In this document: piece after piece, positions 1 through 8,245 of the stretch
Layout of the letters: the number at the start of each line of letters is the position of its first letter
Position numbering within the stretch: the first letter of the stretch is position 1
Translations under genes and position numbers: made by a program
Notes under the pieces: model-generated
The model's input: only the letters and a program-made list of their open reading frames with translations
Databases searched by the model: none
What the model was told of the DNA's origin: nothing
Source of the DNA: Bacteroides congonensis
Lineage (GTDB): Bacteria; Bacteroidota; Bacteroidia; Bacteroidales; Bacteroidaceae
DNA: 64,000 nucleotides
Direction of reading: 5' to 3'
Assembly (NCBI RefSeq): GCF_900130125.1
Contig: NZ_FQXY01000007.1
Span: 372,001 to 436,000, forward strand

Positions 1-176
1 TTCCTTCATTTGCCGGTACAACCGGACGGAAACAGAAAAGTACACCGGCTACGCCAAGCGGATTGAAAGAGATAGAAATACGTACACCGGGTGGTAGTGC
101 CATACGCATTTGCGGTGAGCTAAATGAAAAGGAACTGTTTTCAATCATCCAGTCCTGCAACCATGTTCAGCCTTAA
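1..176 (+). CDS. tnpA: IS66 TnpA, C-terminal part
   Basis: An open frame (codons from position 3) enters from the left edge and stops at TAA 174-176. It encodes about 57 residues ending in SIIQSCNHVQP, with the TPGGSAIRI stretch typical of the C-terminal end of the small IS66 accessory protein. TnpA is needed with TnpB and TnpC for transposition, but its biochemical role is poorly defined. Its end overlaps the ATG of tnpB at 163, a common translationally coupled arrangement in this family. Only the 3' part is visible. Confidence 0.7.
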   Translation, partial: PSFAGTTGRKQKSTPATPSGLKEIEIRTPGGSAIRICGELNEKELFSIIQSCNHVQP

Positions 177-531
177 TGACAGTATGCGCTATCTGTTGTA
201 TAACCGCCCGACTGATATGCGCAAAAGCTTCCATACCCTCAGCGGTATCATCACAGACGCCATGGGTCAGGACCCCTGCAACGGCAACGTGTATATCTTC
301 ATAAACCGTACCCGTGACCGTATAAAACTCCTGCATTGGGAGCCAGGCGGCATGGTGCTGTATTCCAAACTTCTGGAAGCCGGCACTTTAGGTAAGCCTG
401 ATTCTGCCAGCGATAATGAGGTCTGTGCAAATATAGAATGGCGAGAACTTGTCATGATTGTGGAGGGTATCATGGAAGCCCGCGATTCGCGACGCACGAG
501 ACTTGAAAACCTGCAAAAGCTTCGAAAATAG
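163..531 (+). CDS. tnpB: IS66 accessory protein TnpB
   Basis: The protein of about 122 aa starts at ATG 163 (MFSLNDSMRYLLYNRPTDM). The upstream in-frame ATG at 124 lies inside tnpA and is unlikely to be used. It has the IS66 Orf2-like core: the DMRKSFHTLSGII segment and the NRTRDRIKLLHWEPGGMVLY strand. Length and motifs match the family. The start overlaps tnpA by 14 nt, suggesting coupled translation. The stop at 531 is followed by a 71-nt gap before tnpC. The protein is essential for IS66 transposition, with unknown molecular action. Confidence 0.9.
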   Translation: MFSLNDSMRYLLYNRPTDMRKSFHTLSGIITDAMGQDPCNGNVYIFINRTRDRIKLLHWEPGGMVLYSKLLEAGTLGKPDSASDNEVCANIEWRELVMIVEGIMEARDSRRTRLENLQKLRK

Positions 532-602
532 TACCGGCTTTTTACTCCGTTCGCTTTTGTATGCCATGGGATTTTAGTATATTTACATTGTGAAACAATG
601 AG

Positions 603-2174
603 ATGCAGATGCTTACAGAAGAACAGGAAAAAGCCTTATTGGAAGAAATTGAGAAGCTCCGTCAGGATAAAGCGGCGCTTATCAGCAGGGTTTCCTCGCT
701 GGAACAATCCCTGTACTGGCTCCGGAAAAAAGTCTTTGGCCGGATGAGCGAGAAGAGTCTTCCGCTTGATCCCAACCAGCTGTTTCTGTTCTCAAAGGAA
801 GCAATGTCCTCCATGGAAATATCCCGGCTTGAGGAGGAAGTCCGCAAGAGTGAAGAAGAAATCACCAGAACTATAAAAGTAAAGGAAAAACCGGTCCGCA
901 AGTCTCTGGACACTTCCTCACTGCCTGTAGAGATTATTGATCTTTACCCCGAAGGGACAACAGACGAGGAAGGCAGGCTTAAGGATGATTTCATTGAAAT
1001 CGGAAAGGAAGAGAGTTCACGCCTGGAACGTGTTCCGGCAAAAGTATATATTCTGAAGACCGTCCGTCACAAAGTGATAAGTAAATCCGATATGGAGAAA
1101 TACCCCGAGGAAAGGCAGATTCTGATTCACCCGCTACCTCTTGTTCCGGTCAGCAAATGTATGGCAGACTCCTCGGTTCTGACAGACATTATCATCGGCA
1201 AGTTCATGTATCATCTCCCGTTCTACCGTCTGATACAGCAGTATCGCGAATCAGGAATTAGCATAAGCGAATCTACCATGTGCGGATGGTATGAAATGGC
1301 GGTGGAGAAACTCAAGCTGCTGTACAACCTGCTCAAACAGAAGATACTCTCCAGTGATTATATACAAGTGGACGAGAGTGTCATTCCTGTGATGGACAAT
1401 GAGAAACATAAAGCGAAAAAGGGGTATGAGTGGTGCGTGCGCGACGGCATCACGGGAGACGTCATGTTCCATTATGACCGTGGCAGCCGTTCGGGTATGG
1501 TAGCCCGTGAACTGCTGGGATGCTACCATGGCATTGTGCAATGCGATGGCTATGCAGCTTACGAACAGTTTGAGCAGATGAAAGGAATCACTCTGGTCGG
1601 CTGTTGGGCACATGTCAGAAGGAAGTACGTGGATGCCCTGGAAGAAAACAGGACGCTGGCCACACAGGCGATTCATTACATCGGTAGGCTGTACAAGGTA
1701 GAGTCTGATGCCGGTGAAGCCGGACTCACAGCTGAAGAGCGTAAGGAAAAACGTATTCGTGAGGCCTATCCGCTGATACTTGAATTTGAAAAGTGGCTGC
1801 AGGATGCTTATCTTAGAGTGCTTCCTAAAAGCCGCATGGGTAAAGCTATCGAATATACGTACGCGCTTCTTCCCAGGCTTTCCAGATACGTAAACGATGG
1901 AAGAATAGAAATTGATGACAACCGCATAGAAAATGTCATAAGACCTTTGGCTTTGGGAAGAAAGAACTATCTGTTCTGCGGCAACGACGCATCCGCATAC
2001 AGGGCTGCCATCGTGTACTCTCTGATAGCCACCTGCAAGTCTGCAGAAGTAGACCCTAGAATCTGGATGGAAGATGTCCTGAGTAAAATCCCATATTATG
2101 AAAGGGATAAAAAGGATATGACAGAACTTCTACCACGTAATTGGGCAAAATCCAATCAAACTTGTTCCGAATAG
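603..2174 (+). CDS. tnpC: IS66 transposase TnpC
   Basis: This 523-aa DDE transposase has a coiled-coil N-terminus (roughly residues 5-40), the IS66 zinc-finger/leucine-zipper region, and a catalytic core. The core shows YIQVDESVIPV (first Asp), VQCDGYAAYEQF (second Asp) and a C-terminal IDDNRIENVIRPLALGRKNYLF block carrying the Glu. The SIATCK-like tail typical of the family is present (YSLIATCKSAEVDP). Length is normal and there is no internal stop, so the enzyme may be active. The last residues (NQTCSE) read into the IS end region. Confidence 0.93.
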   Translation: MQMLTEEQEKALLEEIEKLRQDKAALISRVSSLEQSLYWLRKKVFGRMSEKSLPLDPNQLFLFSKEAMSSMEISRLEEEVRKSEEEITRTIKVKEKPVRKSLDTSSLPVEIIDLYPEGTTDEEGRLKDDFIEIGKEESSRLERVPAKVYILKTVRHKVISKSDMEKYPEERQILIHPLPLVPVSKCMADSSVLTDIIIGKFMYHLPFYRLIQQYRESGISISESTMCGWYEMAVEKLKLLYNLLKQKILSSDYIQVDESVIPVMDNEKHKAKKGYEWCVRDGITGDVMFHYDRGSRSGMVARELLGCYHGIVQCDGYAAYEQFEQMKGITLVGCWAHVRRKYVDALEENRTLATQAIHYIGRLYKVESDAGEAGLTAEERKEKRIREAYPLILEFEKWLQDAYLRVLPKSRMGKAIEYTYALLPRLSRYVNDGRIEIDDNRIENVIRPLALGRKNYLFCGNDASAYRAAIVYSLIATCKSAEVDPRIWMEDVLSKIPYYERDKKDMTELLPRNWAKSNQTCSE

Positions 2175-2180
2175 ATACTA

Positions 2181-2222
2181 TTAGTTCCGAATTAACTACG
2201 AATAGCACCGATTCGGAACTAA
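2181..2222. repeat. 12-bp perfect inverted repeat near the IS66 right end
   Basis: TTAGTTCCGAAT (2181-2192) and ATTCGGAACTAA (2211-2222) are exact reverse complements separated by 18 nt. A further direct copy of GTTCCGAAT sits at 2164-2172, overlapping the tnpC stop. No T-run follows, so it is not an obvious terminator. It could be a subterminal transposase-binding region or a site for the downstream helix-turn-helix protein. Confidence 0.7.
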
Positions 2223-2308
2223 TTCACAATATTTGCAACGTGGTTTACCGAATGCTTACAAACTATCGTCATTGGGCGATTATATGCGTAATTAAACAGA
2301 AAACGGAT

Positions 2309-2587
2309 ATGGAAATACTGGATAATAAATCAAACGAAATTTCTTCGTTCTTCATGGTTATGGACGAGCTATTAGACACCATCGGGCAAGCTCTGAAAAA
2401 CCGTACACCGCACCTGAACGGTGAAAAGTACCTGACGAATAAAGATGTTTGTCAAATGTTGCACATCAGCCCCCGTACATTACAGGATTGGCGGGACACG
2501 GGTAAAATACCGTTTATCAGGATTAAAGGGAAGATACTATATCCACAGTCGGAGATTCTGAAACTGTTGGAAAGTAACTGCCATTAA
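2309..2587 (+). CDS. Small helix-turn-helix protein, excisionase-like
   Basis: The 92-aa protein starts at ATG 2309 (MEILDNKSNE). A longer frame back to 2141 runs through tnpC and the IS end and is not believed. The C-terminal half is a MerR/excisionase-type domain: YLTNKDVCQMLHISPRTLQDW, then RDTGKIPFIRIKGKILYPQSEIL. Such genes usually accompany Bacteroides integrative elements and act in excision or local control, consistent with the two recombinases at 6.9-9.5 kb. The gene begins about 50 nt past the inferred IS66 end, so its native promoter may have been displaced. Confidence 0.75.
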   Translation: MEILDNKSNEISSFFMVMDELLDTIGQALKNRTPHLNGEKYLTNKDVCQMLHISPRTLQDWRDTGKIPFIRIKGKILYPQSEILKLLESNCH

Positions 2588-2601
2588 TTTAATTGCTAAA
2601 T

Positions 2602-2626
2602 GCTGATTCGAATATGTCGAATCAGC
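2602..2626. terminator. Bidirectional terminator between convergent genes
   Basis: A perfect 10-bp stem GCTGATTCGA / TCGAATCAGC with a 5-nt loop lies between the helix-turn-helix gene and the large minus-strand gene, whose stop codon (2622-2624) is inside the right arm. T-rich sequence follows on the plus side. Confidence 0.75.
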
Positions 2627-5600
2627 GTTTATTTCTATAGTCAATATTTACAAAAATATGATGCATTGTAATATCTTTACCATGATTAGATTGAGCAATT
2701 TTTATTGCTGAGTTTTCATACTCAAACAGGCTTGTTGCGTCATTTATAGACTTGAAGTCACAGTCATTGGGGTAAGATGCTTTTGGAACAATTTCCGTAA
2801 TGTATTCAGCCCAATTATTTTCAAAATTATCATGATTTAGATTATAAATCAAAATTATCAGATTCTTATGTTGATGGTAGTAATTAAATATTTTCTGAAC
2901 ATGGTCTATTGATTGTGGTTTATCTCTATAAACAAAAGCTTCGCATATACAGAACGGTGATTTGTTAATATCCATGATTGGTAAATCACGTTCTCCAGGT
3001 TCTTTAGGAGTACCTTTATCCTTAGGGTTAGAAAAACCTCCTCTTGATTGTCCACCAACATTCCAACCCCAAGGATTTATTCTTGAATCAACAACTAATT
3101 CGATAATGTCATTATATTTATTTTCCCCTTCTATTTTATCAATAGCCATTATCTTATCAAGCATCTTACTCGCTGCTAAAGCTATCTCTTTGGTCACAAA
3201 TTCATTTATTATAGTTTTTCCATTGAGATTTTCCGGGAAAATTTTAATAAGCTTATCAGGATTGTTAGAAAATATTTTGTGATAGTGTGACTTCAATTCT
3301 TCAATAATATTACCCTCTTTAATTGGGCTCTTTATCTTCTTTACTTCTTCTAAATCACCACTAAAAGTCGCTTTGTGATATGCCTCAGCTTCTTTTTGCA
3401 AAATAGAGGCTTCCGCGGATTTCCCTAATGCAACAAAGGCATCAATGTTCATCCTTAGAATTTCAGGCTTCATCTGGGATAACATATCTAAATTAGAATA
3501 AATTCTATTTACCATTTCATATTGCTGGGTTTTAAAATAAATCAACATTTTATTAGCGATAAACGTGTCTCCTAATTTGTTTTCATCAACATCTTTGCCA
3601 TGTACGTTTACATATTCTTCCCATTCTTCTAAAGCTTCGTTATAGTAATCAATATTTCCATCTTTATCAGCCATTTTTATCTTTGCAGCCATTCTATTTA
3701 AAGCAATATTCACATATTTAGGATGCATTTTGGAAAGACTGTCAAAAATCTTATATGAATCGGAAGGATTGTCTTTTAACCTTATCAATGCTCGATAAAA
3801 AATTTTCGATTCATTATCTGAAATTTCTCCGATAACAGTAGGCCCGTCATCGTCCGGCAAAGAAATGTCATTTAGACTTTGTTCATCTTCCTTGAAATAT
3901 GCCAGAAGAAGTTTGGCTTGATAAAGAAATTTCTGGTATTCTCTTTTTTTATTCTTTTTCGACGTAACTTCTTTTTCCCAAAAAGATATGGCTTCTTCTA
4001 TTTGGGATATTAATTCTGGATATTGAATTAATTTTGATAAAGTAGTTTGGATTTCTGGAATCCAATTGGAACTTTTTAAAAATAAACTTACGTCTGATTG
4101 CTGAACTCTGTCTATTAACCTTTGTTTAATGGTTTCAGATGTTATATATTCTGCGAAAGTCAGTATCTTAATTATATCATTTGTACTTATAATTATTTTG
4201 ATTAGACCATCTTTATCATTGAAATAATTAATAGCTTGCGCAATTTGGGGTAACAATGCCTCATTTCCTGATGATTGAAATTTCCATTCCTGCTGATAAT
4301 CAAATATATCAATCTTTCCTTCTTCTGGGATGTTATTTGAATTATCATCTATATAGCTAATGATTTTATCCTCAATACGCCTCCTTATTTTATTGAGAAT
4401 TTCTTTTTTCAGGCTATGAGGAATAACCGGTAAAACTAATTTCTTATGGATTTGCAGCAAAATTCCTATATGACTTCTCAGTTTTTCCGCCGTAAAATGA
4501 TTCTGCTGATTAAAATAATTATCTTGATTTTCAAATATAAACTCTGGTTCAAGAAATTTATTCAACAATCGATTTTTATAAAGGAACCATACAGGATAAA
4601 GCCAGTCAACAACACTTGTTCTTTCATTCTTTTCAGCCCAAATGGGAATCGACATCTCCAACTTCTTATCTCCAAAATTGTATCTCTCCACATTGTTTAT
4701 TTCGATACAATCAATATAAATATCATAAAATTCCTGAGATAATCCCTGAACATTAAATTCCCCCAGCTGCTCTTTGTACCTCCAATATGTAGAACACCTC
4801 ATCAACCAAGCCAAGCCATCAAGTTTTAATAAGGGTAACTTAACAACTCCATTGTTATATATATTTTTCTCTTCGAAGTTTACAAAAAGTCCTGTTAAGT
4901 CTTCAAACAAATGGGGAAAGAGGTAATCATCATTAGTCCGAAATCCGTAAAAACGATTATTTAATGTGCTTTTTTCTATCAAATCTAATAGGGGTCTTTC
5001 TCTATTGTTGTCTCGTATTTCGGAGTGGCGGTTATTCGGATTGTCATACTTATGTTTGTTGATTTGTCGGAAAATTTGAAATATCAATATAGATGCAATT
5101 TTATCATTAAAGTGGGAACGTATAGTCATTAACCCTAATTCTAAACATTTTCCCCATAGCTTATTTCGAAGAGTATCTTGTTCGTCTTCCAAAAATTGAA
5201 ATTCATCAATAATTTGAAAGCATAAAGAAACAAATTCAATATCAGTTAGCAAATAAGGTATAATATCTCTTCTCCGATGAGCAATAGTATTAACAATCTG
5301 CCCCAGTAATGATGGCTTGTTTTTACTACCCTTCAGCAATTGTGTTATTCTGTTATAGTGATAAATAGTTTTATCACCATCATCTATGTTGTCTGTTTCT
5401 ACCTCAAAATCAAACATCACAATTATTCGTAATAAATAAAATATCCAATTCCTTGACCCTTGGTCATGAAGGAACGTAATATGCGCGTTATGTTCTAATT
5501 CATATACACTTTCATACAATTCAAATAAATCCGAATTTCTAAGGGGGTAATTGTTTTCTATTTTATCTGATACTATTTCATAAATCCCATGAATATGATA

Positions 5601-6632
5601 TGAATCTACCTGCACCTTTTTTAACTCATTTTTTACTCCATCCAAATCTGATTCTTCTTTAACAATTTGGAACGCGGCATCCAGAAAACGTTTTTTTGCA
5701 TTTTCTGAGCAATAGCATAAGCCTTCTGAAGAATTCTCCCAATAAAGAATTTTTGACAAATAATTTAAAATACGTTCTTTATCATTCGAAAAAGAAATAT
5801 CATTGGATAGTAGTTCCCAAAAGAATCCACATATCTTATCACTCAAATCAAAATATTTAATTTCCGTATTGTAGAAATTAATAAGATATGAATTCGATTC
5901 TGATTCAAAACTAACCACTCTTTGTTCAAGCAGAGAATCAATTGATGGCATATATGGATACAATTGGCTAAACGTAGCATGTATCGAACAAAAATTAGAT
6001 TGTGAAATCTGTAACCCTTTCGGTTCTTTTCTGTATTGCTCATCTAAGGAAAATAGGAACTGAAAATCTTGCCAATAGGTTAAGAATGGGGCATAATAGT
6101 ATTCATAGTTACTCAGCTCTATGGTATCATTCTTTATTTCAAACCGTTCACAAATGACATCGGCAGTTATAGTCGTATTATTTATTGTGTTATATTCTGA
6201 AAGTTTACTTTCAATGTCGATTTTTGCTATCTTCTTACTGCCTTTGGGTAAACTATAATAAAGGAAATCTAAAAAATCTAATTCTTCCTTTGATTTTGAA
6301 ATTTCTTCGAATGTGTAGCATAAACGGCGTATTCCGTCCGGGACTTCAATAAATCCCAGAATATTTCGCAACCAAAATCTATCAAATAACGCATCACTAT
6401 CTATAATAATATTGTTTTGGGCTTCGTACTGTTGTTTGTAATCCAAAAATTCTTTGTGTGTCATTTTCTCCCGCATTGGCACAGATTTATGAATGATATG
6501 AGCCCAAAAACGAGATGAATCCCATAATAAATCAGTTTCTGTAACATCTTTATCAATGTGGCGACTATATGCTTGATGTGTATATGAATTTATAAAGTGC
6601 TTTATGCTCTCTTTAAGTTGATGGTCTGTCAT
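2622..6632 (-). CDS. Very large AT-rich protein of unknown function, defence candidate
   Basis: The ATG at 6632 gives 1336 aa; the frame also extends to a TTG at 6650. I do not recognise the family. There is no signal peptide, no P-loop and no clear membrane segment, so it is probably cytoplasmic. The N-terminal 900 residues are helical and Asn/Ile/Lys-rich. Residues about 960-1090 look like TPR-type helical pairs (AEASILQKEAEAYHKA and neighbours). The last 180 residues contain IIELVVDSRINPWGWNVGG and then GERDLPIMDI...FCICEAFVY, an arrangement resembling a PD-(D/E)XK nuclease (D1216, E1231), but the usual Lys after Glu is Phe. It is much more AT-rich than the adjacent recombinases, has its own promoter at 6702, and sits as sole cargo in an integrase island. 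Antiviral function is inferred from context only. Confidence 0.6.
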   Translation of the reverse strand: MTDHQLKESIKHFINSYTHQAYSRHIDKDVTETDLLWDSSRFWAHIIHKSVPMREKMTHKEFLDYKQQYEAQNNIIIDSDALFDRFWLRNILGFIEVPDGIRRLCYTFEEISKSKEELDFLDFLYYSLPKGSKKIAKIDIESKLSEYNTINNTTITADVICERFEIKNDTIELSNYEYYYAPFLTYWQDFQFLFSLDEQYRKEPKGLQISQSNFCSIHATFSQLYPYMPSIDSLLEQRVVSFESESNSYLINFYNTEIKYFDLSDKICGFFWELLSNDISFSNDKERILNYLSKILYWENSSEGLCYCSENAKKRFLDAAFQIVKEESDLDGVKNELKKVQVDSYHIHGIYEIVSDKIENNYPLRNSDLFELYESVYELEHNAHITFLHDQGSRNWIFYLLRIIVMFDFEVETDNIDDGDKTIYHYNRITQLLKGSKNKPSLLGQIVNTIAHRRRDIIPYLLTDIEFVSLCFQIIDEFQFLEDEQDTLRNKLWGKCLELGLMTIRSHFNDKIASILIFQIFRQINKHKYDNPNNRHSEIRDNNRERPLLDLIEKSTLNNRFYGFRTNDDYLFPHLFEDLTGLFVNFEEKNIYNNGVVKLPLLKLDGLAWLMRCSTYWRYKEQLGEFNVQGLSQEFYDIYIDCIEINNVERYNFGDKKLEMSIPIWAEKNERTSVVDWLYPVWFLYKNRLLNKFLEPEFIFENQDNYFNQQNHFTAEKLRSHIGILLQIHKKLVLPVIPHSLKKEILNKIRRRIEDKIISYIDDNSNNIPEEGKIDIFDYQQEWKFQSSGNEALLPQIAQAINYFNDKDGLIKIIISTNDIIKILTFAEYITSETIKQRLIDRVQQSDVSLFLKSSNWIPEIQTTLSKLIQYPELISQIEEAISFWEKEVTSKKNKKREYQKFLYQAKLLLAYFKEDEQSLNDISLPDDDGPTVIGEISDNESKIFYRALIRLKDNPSDSYKIFDSLSKMHPKYVNIALNRMAAKIKMADKDGNIDYYNEALEEWEEYVNVHGKDVDENKLGDTFIANKMLIYFKTQQYEMVNRIYSNLDMLSQMKPEILRMNIDAFVALGKSAEASILQKEAEAYHKATFSGDLEEVKKIKSPIKEGNIIEELKSHYHKIFSNNPDKLIKIFPENLNGKTIINEFVTKEIALAASKMLDKIMAIDKIEGENKYNDIIELVVDSRINPWGWNVGGQSRGGFSNPKDKGTPKEPGERDLPIMDINKSPFCICEAFVYRDKPQSIDHVQKIFNYYHQHKNLIILIYNLNHDNFENNWAEYITEIVPKASYPNDCDFKSINDATSLFEYENSAIKIAQSNHGKDITMHHIFVNIDYRNKR

Positions 6633-6701
6633 GATAATATGTTTAATCAATATATAAATAGTTCCAATTTTCTGTCAAAACAGCTGTTAACTTGGAAACT
6701 G

Positions 6702-6709
6702 CAAAGTTA
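6702..6709 (-). promoter_or_regulatory. Bacteroides -7 element for the large gene
   Basis: On the minus strand TAACTTTG matches TAnnTTTG, about 70 nt upstream of the ATG at 6632. No good -33 TTTG is visible. Confidence 0.5.
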
Positions 6710-6895
6710 AATATAAAATCAGACTGCCTCCCATTTGTGAGGAAGTTTTAGTTTAAAATCAACTAAATAGAGACATTTTTGTACCTATCATCATAAAAGA
6801 CGGATTCGTCTTGGAGTTTTTCGACATATCGTCTTTGGTTGATATGAAAATCCAGTAAACCCGTATCAGAAATAGGAGCGAACTTCATTTCAACA

Positions 6896-6922
6896 AGCGG
6901 CAAGATATTTGGTCTTGCCGCT
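6896..6922. terminator. Stem-loop beyond the recombinase stop
   Basis: A perfect 10-bp stem AGCGGCAAGA / TCTTGCCGCT with a 7-nt loop lies 10 nt past the recombinase stop (6932). The T-run is better on the plus strand (ATTTTTAT) than on the minus strand, so it may act in both directions. Confidence 0.65.
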
Positions 6923-6931
6923 ATTTTTATC

Positions 6932-8245
6932 CTATTCGTTGGCAAATACTACCTTCCGAATCCGTTTCTTTGTCGGAGCATCCGATAAATCATATTTGCC
7001 CTCTATAGTCTTTGCCAGATTCGTCATATCCTCGTCTATCTTCGTTTTGGTAACCTCTGCATAAATTTGGGTGGTCTTAATAGATAAATGCCCCATCATT
7101 TGGCTAAGCGATTCAATCGGCACGCCTTGTGTCAGGCAAACAGTTGTGGCGAACGTAAAACGGCTCATGTGGAACGTCAGTCGTTTATCAATACCCGCCG
7201 CTTTGGCAAGCCGTTTCAATTGCCAGTTCACACAAACATGGTGTTGCAGTTTGAAAACCTTTCCATTCGTTCCTGCAAATTCCGAATCCTTATACCTATC
7301 AAGAATCTGCTTCGGAATATCCAATAATGGAATGTACGAAGCCGTTCCCGTCTTCTGTCGGTTCAACACAATCCAAAGGCTGCCGTCTTCCATCGTATGA
7401 ATATTCGTATGTTTCAGGTTTTCCAAGTCAACGAACGTAATACCCGTGAAGGTCGAAAAAATGAACATATCGCGGGTAAAATTCCACGTGGCATGTTTGG
7501 TGATTACTTTCATCAACCGCGTTATTTCGTCATTGGTTAGCCACGGGCGTTTAGGCATGATTCTTTCGGGAACGTAATCGAAAAACGGGTCTTGCCGTAT
7601 CATTCCCTTATGGAACGCCCGTTTGACAATCGTACGGAAAGGAACCATGTTCGTTTTTACCGTGCGGGGCGTCATCCGCAAATCTATTTTCAGGTAGTAG
7701 GCTAAGGCTTCTATCATGGCAACATCGACTTTCCCGAACGGAACATCATCGACACCGTATTTTTCCCGTAGAAAGTCTTTAAAATGGCTCAATGCCGTAG
7801 GATAAACGGGATAGGTACTTGCCTCGATTCGGATTCCGATACTTTTCCGTTTTTCTTCTACCAAACTAACATATTCCTGCATGACGGTATTTTGGTTAAG
7901 CCCGATGCCCCGTAAGGCGTTTTTCAAGGCTTCAGCAGTTACATAGCCGTTGTCGCTTACAAGGGTTTTGTAATGTTCCTCAGTTTCTGTCCGATACTTC
8001 TCTATTTCCTGATTAATACCGTTTACTTCTTTGGATTTACCGACCGCCAATCCCGATTTGGCATCCCATTGTTCGGGTAAAACATCAAGCCCCGTGCTGA
8101 ATGTCGTACTTTTGCCGTCAACAGTTATCCGTCCGACTATCGGACATTTACCCGATTTTTTCGTTTTACTCGTATTGAGGTAGAACAGTATTCCGAAGGT
8201 GCTTCTATTGATTTGCATAGTGATGTTACTTTGATTGTTGGACAT
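6932..8245 (-). CDS. Tyrosine recombinase, Bacteroides type (second of tandem pair)
   Basis: Starting at ATG 8245 (MSNNQSNIT) gives 437 aa; 8263 and 8218 are other in-frame Mets. Domains are an N-terminal arm-binding domain (FGILFYLNTSKTKKSGKCPIVGRI), a SAM-like core-binding domain and a C-terminal catalytic domain. Catalytic signatures are RQKTG (Lys), HMSRFTFA (H-x-x-R), GHLSIKTTQIY (His, and Tyr nucleophile). The usual first Arg motif is replaced by TGITFVDLENL, as known for IntDOT-like enzymes. The start overlaps the end of the upstream recombinase by 20 nt, so the two are co-transcribed. Tandem recombinases of this kind mark Bacteroides integrative islands and probably act together in integration and excision. 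Confidence 0.9.
   Translation of the reverse strand: MSNNQSNITMQINRSTFGILFYLNTSKTKKSGKCPIVGRITVDGKSTTFSTGLDVLPEQWDAKSGLAVGKSKEVNGINQEIEKYRTETEEHYKTLVSDNGYVTAEALKNALRGIGLNQNTVMQEYVSLVEEKRKSIGIRIEASTYPVYPTALSHFKDFLREKYGVDDVPFGKVDVAMIEALAYYLKIDLRMTPRTVKTNMVPFRTIVKRAFHKGMIRQDPFFDYVPERIMPKRPWLTNDEITRLMKVITKHATWNFTRDMFIFSTFTGITFVDLENLKHTNIHTMEDGSLWIVLNRQKTGTASYIPLLDIPKQILDRYKDSEFAGTNGKVFKLQHHVCVNWQLKRLAKAAGIDKRLTFHMSRFTFATTVCLTQGVPIESLSQMMGHLSIKTTQIYAEVTKTKIDEDMTNLAKTIEGKYDLSDAPTKKRIRKVVFANE

Larger units (their letters stand above)
1..2259 (+). mobile_element. IS66-family insertion sequence, left end outside the window
   Basis: Three consecutive ORFs have the tnpA-tnpB-tnpC order of IS66 elements, with tnpA/tnpB overlapping. 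The right boundary is inferred: a GCTTAC at 2254-2259 matches the usual inverted form of IS66 termini, which begin GTAAGC. The left terminus and the target duplication lie outside the window, so the boundary cannot be confirmed here. tnpB and tnpC look intact. Confidence 0.75.

Noticed and set aside
2141-2308. N-terminal extension of the helix-turn-helix protein
   Set aside because: It overlaps the end of tnpC and the IS66 terminus; ATG 2309 gives a normal-sized excisionase-like protein.
6763-6945. 60-aa minus-strand ORF downstream of the recombinase
   Set aside because: It starts within the recombinase stop region and runs through the terminator-like hairpin; no domain or start context supports it.
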